DNA of 40,150 bases from an uncultured Woeseia sp. (GTDB lineage: Bacteria > Pseudomonadota > Gammaproteobacteria > Steroidobacterales > Woeseiaceae), in assembly GCA_937925605.1 (NCBI GenBank), contig CALALV010000098.1, positions 1 to 40,150 on the forward strand. The letters are read 5' to 3'. Every line of letters starts with the position of its first letter. Positions within the stretch are counted from its first letter, which is position 1. The notes beneath the pieces were generated by a model that was not told where the DNA came from, ran no database searches, and worked only from the letters and a program-made list of their open reading frames with translations. Made by a program: the position numbers and the translations under genes. Of this stretch, positions 7,075-16,400 are shown piece by piece.

Positions 7075-8256
7075 ATGAAACAGGACTCCATCGTCATCGT
7101 CGCCGCGCGCCGGACGCCCATCGGCGCGTTCCAGGGCGCGCTCTCCACGGTCAAGGCGACCGACCTGTCCGCCGTCGCCACGCGTGCCGCGCTCGCCGAC
7201 TGCGGACTCGAGGCGGACGTCATCGACGAGGTACTGCTCGGCTGCGTGCTGCCGGCCGGGCTCGGCCAGGCACCCGCGCGGCAGGCCGCCCTGGCGGCCG
7301 GGCTGCCGCTCTCGACGCCCTGCTCGACCGTGAACAAGGTCTGCGGTTCGGGCATGAAAACGGTGATGCTCGGCAACGACCTGGTGATGGCCGGCACGGC
7401 GCAGGTCGTGCTCGCCGGCGGCATGGAATCGATGAGCCTCGCGCCCTACCTGATGCCGAAGGCGCGCTCCGGCTACCGCATGGGCCACCAGGAGATTCTC
7501 GACCACATGTTCTTCGACGGCCTGCAAAGCCCGTTCGACGGCAACATGATGGGGCACTTCGCCGAGCAGACTGCAAGGAAATACGGCTTCAGCCGCGAGG
7601 ACCAGGACGAATTCGCGCGCGCATCGTTCGAACGCGCACTGGCCGCGATCGACGGCGGCCGCTTCGCGGCCGAAGTGGCGCCGGTCACGGTGACGAGCCG
7701 CAAGGGCGAGACCGAGGTCACGACCGACGAAGGGCCCGGCAGCGTCAGCCTCGACAAGATCCCCGAACTCAGGCCGGCCTTCGCGAAGGACGGCACCGTC
7801 ACCGCGGCCAGTTCCTCGTCCATCTCCGACGGCGCGGCGAGCCTGATCCTGATGCGCGACGTCGAGGCGCGGCAGCGCGGCATCGAGCCGCTCGCGCGCA
7901 TCGTCGGCCACGTGAGCTTCGCGCAGGATCCCGCCTGGTTCACGACCTCGCCCGTGCATGCCATCAAGACGCTGCATACGCGGCTCGGCTGGCTGCCGGA
8001 CAGCGTCGACCTGTACGAGGTTAACGAAGCCTTCGCCTGCGTGACGATGGCGGCGATGGAAGACGTCGGCATCCCGCACGAGAAGGTCAACGTCAACGGC
8101 GGCGCCTGCGCGCTGGGCCATCCGATCGGCGCGTCCGGCGCACGGCTCATCGTCACGCTGGTCCACGCGCTGCGCGCGGCCGGCGGGGGCCGCGGCATCG
8201 CGTCGCTGTGCATCGGCGGCGGCGAAGCGACCGCGATCGGCATCGAAGTCGAGTAA
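7075..8256 (+). CDS. Acetyl-CoA C-acyltransferase (thiolase)
   Basis: Thiolases cleave 3-ketoacyl-CoA with CoA or run in reverse to condense acetyl-CoA. The 393-residue product has the nucleophile C90 (STVNKVCGSGMK), the catalytic H349 (GACALGHPIGASGAR) and C379 (LCIGGGEA). These lie at almost exactly the positions of the Zoogloea biosynthetic thiolase, so it belongs to the AtoB/PhaA/ACAT branch and not to the trifunctional FadA type. The next gene, a short-chain 3-hydroxyacyl-CoA dehydrogenase, starts 14 bases after its stop, so the two likely form an operon for the last steps of beta-oxidation or related acyl-CoA breakdown. Substrate length is not determined by the sequence. Confidence 0.95.
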   Translation: MKQDSIVIVAARRTPIGAFQGALSTVKATDLSAVATRAALADCGLEADVIDEVLLGCVLPAGLGQAPARQAALAAGLPLSTPCSTVNKVCGSGMKTVMLGNDLVMAGTAQVVLAGGMESMSLAPYLMPKARSGYRMGHQEILDHMFFDGLQSPFDGNMMGHFAEQTARKYGFSREDQDEFARASFERALAAIDGGRFAAEVAPVTVTSRKGETEVTTDEGPGSVSLDKIPELRPAFAKDGTVTAASSSSISDGAASLILMRDVEARQRGIEPLARIVGHVSFAQDPAWFTTSPVHAIKTLHTRLGWLPDSVDLYEVNEAFACVTMAAMEDVGIPHEKVNVNGGACALGHPIGASGARLIVTLVHALRAAGGGRGIASLCIGGGEATAIGIEVE

Positions 8257-8270
8257 GGAGCGAAAACCTC

Positions 8271-9038
8271 ATGCAACTGGAGACAGCGAAAGCCGTCGTG
8301 ACCGGCGGCGCCTCGGGCCTCGGATTTGCGACCGCCGAGCGCGTGGTTGCGGCAGGCGGCCATGCCGTCCTGCTCGATATCGACGAGGCACAGGGCGAGA
8401 AGAGCGCCGCGGCGCTCGGTGAGCGCGCGCGATTCCTGCGCACCGATGTCGCGGACGAGGCGAACATGCAGGCCTCGGTGGCGAGCGCCGCGGAATTCAT
8501 GGGCGGCATCACGCTCGCGGTCAACTGCGCCGGCATCCTGGCGCCGTCGCGGGTGCTCGGGCGCGACGGCCCGATGCCCGCGGAGCGCTTCGCGCGCGCC
8601 GTGATGGTCAACCTCGTCGGCAGCTTTATCGTCGCGAAGGAATCCGCCAACGTCATGCAGCACAACGAGCCGACCGCCGACGGCGAGCGCGGGCTGATCG
8701 TCAACACGGCCTCGGTCGCGGCCTTCGAGGGCCAGATCGGCCAGGCGGCCTACTCCGCGTCCAAGGGCGGCGTTATCGGCATGACGCTGCCGCTCGCGCG
8801 CGAGTTTGCGCGCTTCGGCATCCGCGTCAACACGATCGCCCCCGGCATCTTCATGACCCCGATGATGGCCGGCCTGTCGGAAGAGGTGCAGAACTCGCTC
8901 GGCGCGCAGGTTCCGTTTCCGCCGCGCCTCGGCAGGCCCGGCGAGTTTGCAGACCTCGTCGCCGCCGCCTACGGCAACACGATGCTGAACGGGGCGACGA
9001 TCCGGCTGGACGGCGCGATCAGGATGCAGCCGAAATAG
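8271..9038 (+). CDS. Short-chain 3-hydroxyacyl-CoA dehydrogenase (SDR, HSD17B10-like)
   Basis: The product is 255 residues from the ATG preceded by a TAAGGAG ribosome site that overlaps the thiolase stop region. It carries the NAD-binding TGGASGLG (11-18), an acidic D37 after the second strand that favours NAD over NADP, NCAG (85-88), and the catalytic S148, Y161 and K165 (QAAYSASKGG). The LPLAREFARFGIRVNTIAPGIF region resembles type II 3-hydroxyacyl-CoA dehydrogenases, which oxidise 3-hydroxyacyl-CoA to the thiolase substrate. The operon position next to thiolase fits this. An in-frame start at 8208 inside the thiolase gene is rejected. Confidence 0.9.
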   Translation: MQLETAKAVVTGGASGLGFATAERVVAAGGHAVLLDIDEAQGEKSAAALGERARFLRTDVADEANMQASVASAAEFMGGITLAVNCAGILAPSRVLGRDGPMPAERFARAVMVNLVGSFIVAKESANVMQHNEPTADGERGLIVNTASVAAFEGQIGQAAYSASKGGVIGMTLPLAREFARFGIRVNTIAPGIFMTPMMAGLSEEVQNSLGAQVPFPPRLGRPGEFADLVAAAYGNTMLNGATIRLDGAIRMQPK

Positions 9039-9053
9039 CGCCGCCCGCGGCGG

Positions 9054-10715
9054 CTACATGCCCGGGTAGTTCGGGCCGCCGCCGCCCTCCGGCACTTCCC
9101 AGACGATGTTCTGCGACGGATCCTTGATGTCGCAGGTCTTGCAGTGCACGCAGTTCTGCGCATTGATCTGGAAGCGCGGTTCGCCGTCCTCCTCGACGAT
9201 CTCGTAGACGCCCGCCGGGCAGTAGCGCTGCGCCGGCTCGTCGTACTTCGGCAGGTTGACGGCGACCGGGACGTCGGGATCCTTCAGTTTCAGGTGCGAC
9301 GGCTGGTCCTCCTCGTGATTCGTGCTCGACAGGTACACCGAGGACAGCCGGTCGAAGGTGATGACACCGTCCGGCTTCGGGTAGTCGATGCGCGCCGCCT
9401 CCGCCGCCGGCCGCAGCGTGGCGTGGTCCGGCTCCCGGTTGCGCAGCGTGAACGGCATCCGCCCGCGGAACAGGTTCTGGTCGATCCAGGTGAAGCCGGC
9501 GCCGACGAAAGTGCCGAACCGGTGCAGCGCCGGGCCGAAATTGCGGGCGCGGTACAGCTCGTCGTGAATCCACGACGCGCGCACCGCGTCCTCGTAGTCG
9601 CCGAGTTCGCGCTGTCCCGGGTCGCCGGTCGCGAGCGCGGCCCAGACGCTTTCGGCAGCGAGCATGCCGCTCTTCAGCGCGGTATGCGCGCCCTTGATCT
9701 TGACCCCGTTCAGGAAGCCGGCATCGCAGCCGGTCAGCAGCCCGCCCGGCACGGTGAGTTTCGGCAGCGACTGCAGGCCGCCCTTGTTCACGGCGCGCGC
9801 CCCGTAGGCGATGCGCTTGCCGCCCTCGAGGACGCGGCGTATGACCGGGTGCAGTTTCCAGCGCTGGAACTCGTGAAACGGCGACAGGTGCGGGTTACGG
9901 TAGTCGAGCGCGACGATCAGTCCGAGGTATACCTTGTTATCGGCGGCGTGGTACAGGAAACCGCCGCCCTCGGTGCGGTTGTCGAGCGGCCAGCCGAGCG
10001 TGTGCACGACCCGGCCCTCTTCGTGCCGCTCCGGCTCGATCTCCCAGACCTCCTTCAGGCCGATGCCGTAGTGCTGCGGGTCGCGCCCGGCGCGCAGGTC
10101 GAAACGCTCGATCAGCGCCTTGCCGAGATTGCCGTGGCAGCCCTCGGCGAAGACCGTGTACTTCGCCTTCAGGTCGTAACCCGGCTGGTAGGAGGGCTTG
10201 CGCTCGCCGTCCTTGCCGACCCCCATGTCGCTGGTGCGCACGCCGCACACCCTGCCCTCGTCGTCGTAGAGCACCTCCGCCGCGGCAAACCCCGGGAACA
10301 CGTTGACGCCGAGTGCCTCGGCCTGCTCCGCGAGCCACTGGCACAGCCGTCCGAGGCTGATGATGTAGTTGCCCTCATTGTGCATCGGGCGGGGCACGAA
10401 GAAGCCCGGCACCCGACGACCGCTGGCCTCGCCGGTCAGGTAGTGCACGTCGTCGCCGGTCACGGCGGTCCTGACCGGCGCGCCCTGCTCCTGCCAGTCC
10501 GGGAACAGCTCGTCCAGGGCGCGCGGTTCGAAGACGTTGCCCGACAATATGTGCGCGCCGATTTCCGAGCCTTTCTCGACGACGACGACCGCCGGTTCCT
10601 CGCCCGCCTCGCGTGCCAGCTGCATCAGCCGGCAGGCGGCGGCAAGACCTGCCGGCCCGCCGCCGACGATGACGACGTCGAACTCCATCGATTCGCGTTC
10701 TGGCTCCGCGGACAT
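9054..10715 (-). CDS. Electron transfer flavoprotein-ubiquinone oxidoreductase
   Basis: ETF-QO takes electrons from reduced electron transfer flavoprotein and passes them to ubiquinone at the membrane. The 553-residue product opens with an FAD-binding segment (DVVIVGGGPAGLAAACRL, 13-30). Its C-terminus is a ferredoxin-like [4Fe-4S] domain with cysteines at 499, 522, 525 and 528 (CPAGVYE, then NCVHCKTCDIKDP). Length and layout match the mitochondrial/proteobacterial enzyme. It is convergent with the SDR gene, 15 bases apart, and serves the acyl-CoA dehydrogenases encoded further along. Translation could also begin at Met 10 (10688). Confidence 0.96.
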   Translation of the reverse strand: MSAEPERESMEFDVVIVGGGPAGLAAACRLMQLAREAGEEPAVVVVEKGSEIGAHILSGNVFEPRALDELFPDWQEQGAPVRTAVTGDDVHYLTGEASGRRVPGFFVPRPMHNEGNYIISLGRLCQWLAEQAEALGVNVFPGFAAAEVLYDDEGRVCGVRTSDMGVGKDGERKPSYQPGYDLKAKYTVFAEGCHGNLGKALIERFDLRAGRDPQHYGIGLKEVWEIEPERHEEGRVVHTLGWPLDNRTEGGGFLYHAADNKVYLGLIVALDYRNPHLSPFHEFQRWKLHPVIRRVLEGGKRIAYGARAVNKGGLQSLPKLTVPGGLLTGCDAGFLNGVKIKGAHTALKSGMLAAESVWAALATGDPGQRELGDYEDAVRASWIHDELYRARNFGPALHRFGTFVGAGFTWIDQNLFRGRMPFTLRNREPDHATLRPAAEAARIDYPKPDGVITFDRLSSVYLSSTNHEEDQPSHLKLKDPDVPVAVNLPKYDEPAQRYCPAGVYEIVEEDGEPRFQINAQNCVHCKTCDIKDPSQNIVWEVPEGGGGPNYPGM

Positions 10716-10837
10716 GCGAACTCCCGTGCGATAAAAGCGCCGATTCTAGCAGAGGGCGGCCCGGCGCCGGCTGGCAGGTGCGCGGCGCGCGCGTTACTCT
10801 TGCGCCGCCTCGGGCTGGCGACAAAGCGGGCGGACGG

Positions 10838-11926
10838 ATGAGCGGTGACGGGATCAGGGACGCGTACGCAAGGCAGCCCGGGCTGCGCGCCGATGCCGAC
10901 CAGCTGCGCATCGTCGAGCGTCTCGAGGACCTGCAACAGCGCCTGACGGCCCGGCGGCCGCGCTGGCGCAGGCTGCGCCTCGCGCTGCCGTTCGTGCCCG
11001 ACCCGGCCCCTGTGCGCGGCCTGTACCTGTGGGGCGACGTCGGGCGCGGCAAGACCTTCCTGATTGACCTGTTCTACGACACGCTGGCCGTGCGGGCGAA
11101 GCATCGCGTGCACTTCCACCGCATGATGCGCGACGTGCACGCGCGGCTCAAGAGTCTCGCGGCGCGGCGCGACCCGCTCGATCTCGCGGCCGCGCAGATC
11201 GCGGCGGAAGCGCGCGTGCTGTGCTTCGACGAGTTCTACGTCAGCGACATCGGCGACGCGATGATCCTGGGCCGGCTGCTCGACGGCCTGTTCCGCCGCG
11301 GGGTGACGCTGGTCGCGACTTCCAACCTGCCGCCGGACCAGCTGTACGCCGACGGCCTGCAGCGGCAGCGCTTCCTGCCGGCGATCGGCCTGCTCGAACG
11401 TCACACCGAGGTCGTGGAACTCGGCGGCGGCGAGGACTACCGGCTCGGCCTGCTGCAGCGCGCAGGCACTTACCTGACGCCCGACGACCCCGGCAACCGC
11501 GACAGGCTCGCGCGCCTGTTCGCAGACGTCGCGCCGGGCCGCATCGTCGAGGCACGCCGGATCGAGATCAACGGGCGGCCGATCGACACGCTGCGCGCGG
11601 CCAAGGGCGTCGCCTGGTTCGACTTCGCCGAGCTGTGCGAGGGTCCGCGCAGCCAGGACGACTACATCGAGATCGCGCGCTGGTACCACACCGTGATCGT
11701 CTCCGGCGTGCCCGTCCTCGATGCGCGCCGCGAGGACGCGGCGCGCCGCTTCATCGCGCTGGTCGACGAGTTCTACGACCGGCGGGTCAAGCTGCTGCTG
11801 GCGGCCGCGGTACCCGCCGCGGAGCTGTATGCCGGGCAGCGGCTGGCGTTCGAATTCCAGCGCACCGTCAGCCGGCTGGCGGAGATGCAGTCGCGCGAGT
11901 ACCTGCACGCACCGCACCGGGCCTGA
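10838..11926 (+). CDS. zapE: ZapE/AFG1-family AAA-like ATPase
   Basis: ZapE is a cell-division ATPase associated with the Z ring in E. coli; homologues (AFG1/LACE1) act in mitochondrial protein quality control. The 362-residue product has a Walker A motif GDVGRGKT at 66-73 (LYLWGDVGRGKTFLID) and a Walker B with D131-E132 (VLCFDEFYVSDIGDAMIL), both characteristic of this family, followed by the ATSNLPPDQLYADGLQRQRFLP segment. The ATG at 10838 gives a normal length; an upstream in-frame start at 10778 would add 20 residues unlike the family. It is divergent from the ETF-QO gene with 122 bases between. Confidence 0.92.
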   Translation: MSGDGIRDAYARQPGLRADADQLRIVERLEDLQQRLTARRPRWRRLRLALPFVPDPAPVRGLYLWGDVGRGKTFLIDLFYDTLAVRAKHRVHFHRMMRDVHARLKSLAARRDPLDLAAAQIAAEARVLCFDEFYVSDIGDAMILGRLLDGLFRRGVTLVATSNLPPDQLYADGLQRQRFLPAIGLLERHTEVVELGGGEDYRLGLLQRAGTYLTPDDPGNRDRLARLFADVAPGRIVEARRIEINGRPIDTLRAAKGVAWFDFAELCEGPRSQDDYIEIARWYHTVIVSGVPVLDARREDAARRFIALVDEFYDRRVKLLLAAAVPAAELYAGQRLAFEFQRTVSRLAEMQSREYLHAPHRA

Positions 11927-11956
11927 GCTGCCGGCGGGTGTTGCCCGCCCCCACGG

Positions 11957-11970
11957 TATGATTGATAATA
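11957..11970. promoter_or_regulatory. AT-rich element upstream of the MarR gene
   Basis: TATGATTGATAATA contains two overlapping -10-like hexamers (TATGAT, GATAAT) and is an imperfect palindrome (10 of 14 positions). It is the only AT-rich patch between zapE and the MarR gene and could be promoter, autoregulatory operator or both. Confidence 0.35.
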
Positions 11971-12006
11971 CAGATCTGGATTCCAGCCGTGAGACCGACC
12001 GTGAAC

Positions 12007-12486
12007 ATGCCCGCCGCCAAGACCCGCGAACTGCCGCGCGAACTGATTCTCGAGAACTTCCTGCCGTACCGCCTGGCCATCCTGTCCCATTCGGTCAGCC
12101 ACTCGATCGCAACCGTGTACGCGGAGCGCTTCGGCCTGACGATCCCGGAATGGCGCGTCATCGTGATCCTCGGCCGCTACCCCGGCCTGTCGGCCGTCGA
12201 GGTCGCCGAACGCACGCTGATGGACAAGGTCGCGGTCAGCCGGGCCGTGACCCGGCTCCTGAAGAGCGGCCGGGTGCACCGCGAGTTCGCCGACGCGGAC
12301 CGCCGCCGTTCGATCCTGACGCTGTCGGCTGCCGGCCTCGAACTGCTCGACGAGATCGCGCCACTCGCGCTCGGGATCGAGGATACGCTGGTCGAGGGCC
12401 TGTCACCCGCCGAGATCGACGCGCTGAATTCGATCATCGACCGGCTGCTGGAGAAGGCGCAGCACATCGGCGCACCGCTAGGCTGA
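12007..12486 (+). CDS. MarR-family transcriptional regulator
   Basis: The product is 159 residues from the ATG. A dimerisation helix (ENFLPYRLAILSHSVSHSIA) precedes the winged helix-turn-helix (LSAVEVAERTLMDKVAVSRAVTRLLKSG, about 60-88), and the wing carries the DADRRRS motif typical of MarR proteins. A TTG at 11962 would extend the frame by 15 codons but lies in the AT-rich promoter-like patch, and a GTG at 12001 is also possible. The gene ends 8 bases from the stop of the convergent kynA gene. Its ligand is not evident; control of neighbouring aromatic amino-acid catabolism is possible but unproven. Confidence 0.9.
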   Translation: MPAAKTRELPRELILENFLPYRLAILSHSVSHSIATVYAERFGLTIPEWRVIVILGRYPGLSAVEVAERTLMDKVAVSRAVTRLLKSGRVHREFADADRRRSILTLSAAGLELLDEIAPLALGIEDTLVEGLSPAEIDALNSIIDRLLEKAQHIGAPLG

Positions 12487-12494
12487 GCCCCGCG

Positions 12495-13337
12495 TCAGTC
12501 GGCGAGTTCGGTCCGCACCCGGATCAGCTCCGGGAAGAACTCGTACTCCAGCGCGCGGCGCAGGAACTGGACGCCTGACGACCCGCCCGTGCCCCGCTTG
12601 TGGCCGATGATGCGTTCCACCGTTTTCATGTGGTGGAAACGCCAGAACTGGAAGTTGTTGGCGATGTCGACGAGCGCCTCGCACATCTCGTAGTGGCCCC
12701 ACTGGGTCCGGGGCTGCTCGTAGATCGATTTCAGCACCGCGACGACCTCGTCGTTCTCGCCACGCACGCGGCTGAAGTCGCGCTCCAGCACCTGTTTCGG
12801 CACCGGCAGCCCGGCCCGCGCCAGGTGGGCCAGGAACTCGTCGAAAAGGCCGCGCTCCTCGAGCGCCTGCTCGAGCCGCGCATGCCACTCGGGCTGTTGC
12901 TCGTAGACCTTGAGGACCGAGCGATTCCGGTTGCCGAGCAGGAACTCGAGCAGCCGGTACTGCGGCGACTGGAAGCCGGAAGCGCGTCCGAACACCTTGC
13001 GAAACTGCGCGTACTCGCTCGGCGTCAGCGTGTCGAGCACCATCCACTGGTTGTACATCTGGTTCTGGATGTGCTTGACCCGCGCGAGCATCTTGACTGC
13101 CGGCGGCAGGTCGTCGGCGCGCAGCTTGGCCATCGCCGCCTCGATCTCGTGGATGACGAGCTTGATCCACAGCTCCGTCACCTGGTGCTGGACGATGAAC
13201 AGCATCTCGTCGTGGTGCGGCGGGTCGGACAGCGGCACCTGTGCATCGAGCAGCCTGTCGAGACGCAGGTAGCCCGTGTAATCGCTCTCGCGATCGAGCT
13301 TCGTGTGGATCGTAGGTTCGAGTTTGCGTCGCTTCAT
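12495..13337 (-). CDS. kynA: Tryptophan 2,3-dioxygenase
   Basis: This haem enzyme opens the indole ring of L-tryptophan to N-formylkynurenine, the first step of the kynurenine pathway. The 280-residue product has the active-site segment FIVQHQVTELW with H51 and F47. It also has Y20, R113 for substrate carboxylate binding, the proximal haem ligand H236 (FHHMKTVERIIG) and T250 in KRGTGGSSG. Each is offset by four from the Xanthomonas campestris enzyme. The ATG at 13337 matches family length. It is divergent from the NAD-glutamate dehydrogenase gene, with 143 bases between. No other kynurenine genes lie in the window. Confidence 0.96.
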   Translation of the reverse strand: MKRRKLEPTIHTKLDRESDYTGYLRLDRLLDAQVPLSDPPHHDEMLFIVQHQVTELWIKLVIHEIEAAMAKLRADDLPPAVKMLARVKHIQNQMYNQWMVLDTLTPSEYAQFRKVFGRASGFQSPQYRLLEFLLGNRNRSVLKVYEQQPEWHARLEQALEERGLFDEFLAHLARAGLPVPKQVLERDFSRVRGENDEVVAVLKSIYEQPRTQWGHYEMCEALVDIANNFQFWRFHHMKTVERIIGHKRGTGGSSGVQFLRRALEYEFFPELIRVRTELAD

Positions 13338-13480
13338 GGGACTGGCCGGCTCCCGGAGGCGTGCATTGTAGATGCTTTCGCGTCGCCCCACATGCACGGC
13401 GGCCGGCAGGCGCCCGTCAGCGCTGGAAACCGGCCGGCCATCCGGTATAGAGTCCTGCCAACCCGAACTCCCCGGCCGGA

Positions 13481-16400
13481 GTGCCCGACGTGCCCAGAAA
13501 GCCGCAACGTCGCGTCAGCGACCAGACGGACCAGCTACTCGGGGCGATTATCGCCTCGAAACCCGGCTCGAAAACCTTCTCCCAGCGACAGCAGATCAAC
13601 GCCTGGCTGCGCCAGTATTACGGCAACGTGCCGGTCGAGGACCTGCAGGAGCGGACGCCGCGCATCATGGCGCGGGCCGCGACCTCGCACCTCGATTTCG
13701 GCCGCACGCGCAAGCCCGGCCAGGCGCTGTTGCGCATCATCAATCCGAAAGAGAAGCAGCACGGCTACGACTCGCCGTACACCATCGTCGAGATGGTCAA
13801 CGACAACATGCCGTTCCTGGTCGACTCGGTGTCCGCGGCGATCAACCGGGCGGACCTGACCATCCACATGACCGTGCATCCGGTGGTGAGGGTATCGCGC
13901 ACGCCGGCCGGCACGCTCAAGACGCTGCACGAGCCGGACTCTGACGAGGGCCTGGTCGAATCCTGGGTGCGTTTCGCCGTCGACCGCGAGGCCGACCCGC
14001 AGCGGCTGAAGCTTCTGGAGCACGAGATCCAGCGCGTGCTCTCCGACGTCCGCGTAGCCGTGCGCGACTGGCAGGCGATGCGCGACAAGATGCTCGAAGC
14101 GAAAGAGACGCTGGAGCAGAGTCCGCCGGGCTTCGACGAGGCCGTGCGCGAGGAGTCGCGGGAACTGCTGCAGTGGATGGTGGACGACCACTTCACGTTC
14201 CTCGGTTACCGTGAGTACGAGCTGCGCACGCGCAAGGACAAGCTGGTCCTGAAGTCCAAGGCCGGCAGCGGACTCGGCGTTCTGGCCAACGAGGAGCGCG
14301 GCGGCAAGACAGTCGAACTGTCGAGCGTCATGCGCAGGCACGCGCGTTCGAAGAACTGGCTGATCATCACGAAGGCGAACTCTCGCTCGACCGTGCACCG
14401 GCCGAGTTACCTCGACTACGTCGGCGTCAAGAAATTCGACGACTCCGGCAAGCCGGTCGGCGAACTGCGCTTCATCGGCCTGTTCACCTCGGTCGCCTAC
14501 AGCGAGAATCCGCGCAACATCCCGCTGCTGCGCCTGAAGGTGCAGCGGGTGCTGGAGCGCTCGCGGGTGGACCCGTCCGGCCACCGCGGCAAGTCGCTGC
14601 TGCACATTCTCGACACCTTCCCGCGCGACGAGCTGTTCCAGAGCAGCGTGCACGACCTCGTGCGCACGACCAGCGGCATCCTGAACCTGCAGGACCGGCA
14701 TCGCGTCAAGTTCTTCCTGCGTCGCGACGCGTTCCGGCGTTTCTTCTCCTGTCTCGTCTACGTGCCCCGCGAGAAATACACGACGACTGTCCGTCGCCGC
14801 ATCGAGAAGATACTGCTGGAGGCCTTCGGCGGGCACGCGGTCGACTCGAGCGTGCAGCTGTCGGATTCGCCGCTGGCGCGCGTGCACCTGATCGTCCGCA
14901 CGAACGTCGGCGACCGCCCGCGGATCAGCATCCGCCGCATCGAGGAAACGATCGCGAACGCGGTGATCACCTGGCGCGACAAGCTGCGCACGGAGCTGGT
15001 CCGGCGCTTCGGCCAGGACGAGGGCTCGCTGCTGTACCGCGAGTACGGCGAGAGTTTCCCGGCGGCCTACGAAGCCGACGTCGAGCCAGCCACCGCCTGC
15101 CTCGACGTCAAGCGCGTCGACGGCCTGCTGAATGGCACGCACAACGACTACCTGTTGCTGTACTGCCCGAAGGACGCGGCACCCGGCCAGCTCAACTTCC
15201 GCACGTTCTGCAAGGGCCAGCCGCTCTTGCTCTCGAACGTGCTGCCGATTCTCGAGGACATGGGCACCGAGGTGCACAGCGAACGTCCGTACAAGATCGT
15301 GCCGAAGAGCAGCGGGGCGTTCTGGATTCAGGACTTCGCGCTGCAGTACCCCGGAAGCGAGGAGCTGGACCTGGACCAGTCGGCCCGCCGTTTCGGCATC
15401 GGCTTCCACCACGCGCTCGCGGGGAACTCGGAAAACGACGGCTTCAACGCGCTGATCCTGAAAGCCGGCCTCGACTGGCGGCAGGTCGCGCTGGTGCGCT
15501 GCTATGCCAAGTACCTGCTGCAGCTCGGCATACCGTTCAGCCAGAACTACATGGAGGACGTGCTGTCCGAGCATGCCGGCGTCGCGCGCAACCTGGTCGA
15601 GCAGTTCCGGCTGCAGTTCGACCCCGCGATCCCGGCCGGGGAACGCGAGGCCGCCGTCGCCGCGATGACGGCGAGCATCCAGCGCGCGATCGCGCGGGCG
15701 CGCAACCTCGACGAGGACCGCATCCTGACGGCTTTCGCCGGCGCCATCAACGCGACGCTGCGCACCAATTATTTCCAGCACGATGCCGACGGTGCGCCGA
15801 AACGCCGGCTGTCGATCAAGCTGAATCCCGGCCTGCTGCCGGAGGCGCCGCTGCCCAAGCCTCGCTACGAGATTTTCGTCTACTCGCCCGAGGTCGAGGG
15901 CGTGCACCTGCGCGGAGGCGCGGTGGCGCGCGGCGGGCTGCGCTGGTCCGACCGGCGCGAGGATTTCCGCACCGAGGTGCTGGGCCTGATGAAGGCGCAG
16001 GTGGTCAAGAACACGGTGATCGTGCCGACCGGCGCCAAGGGCGGCTTCGTACCGAAGCGCATGCCGGACGGCGACCGTGACGTCATCATGAAAACCGGCA
16101 TCAGCTGCTACCAGACTTTCATCCGCGGCCTGCTCGACATCACGGACAACGTCGTCGACGGCAAGGTAGTGCCGCCACCGAACGTCGTCCGCCGCGACGG
16201 CGAGGACCCCTACCTGGTCGTGGCCGCCGACAAGGGCACGGCGACCTTTTCCGACATCGCGAACGCGATTTCGGCCGAGTACGGCTTCTGGCTCGACGAC
16301 GCGTTCGCCTCCGGCGGTTCCGCGGGCTATGACCACAAGAAAATGGGCATCACCGCCCGCGGCGCCTGGGAAGCCGTGAAGCGGCATTTCCGCGAAAAAG

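Noticed and set aside
9144..10841. A 565-codon plus-strand frame opposite the ETF-QO gene
   Set aside because: It is antisense to a strongly conserved enzyme and has no domain signs.
12495..13397. Start of kynA at 13397
   Set aside because: The ATG at 13337 fits the family N-terminus; the extra 20 residues run into the divergent promoter region.
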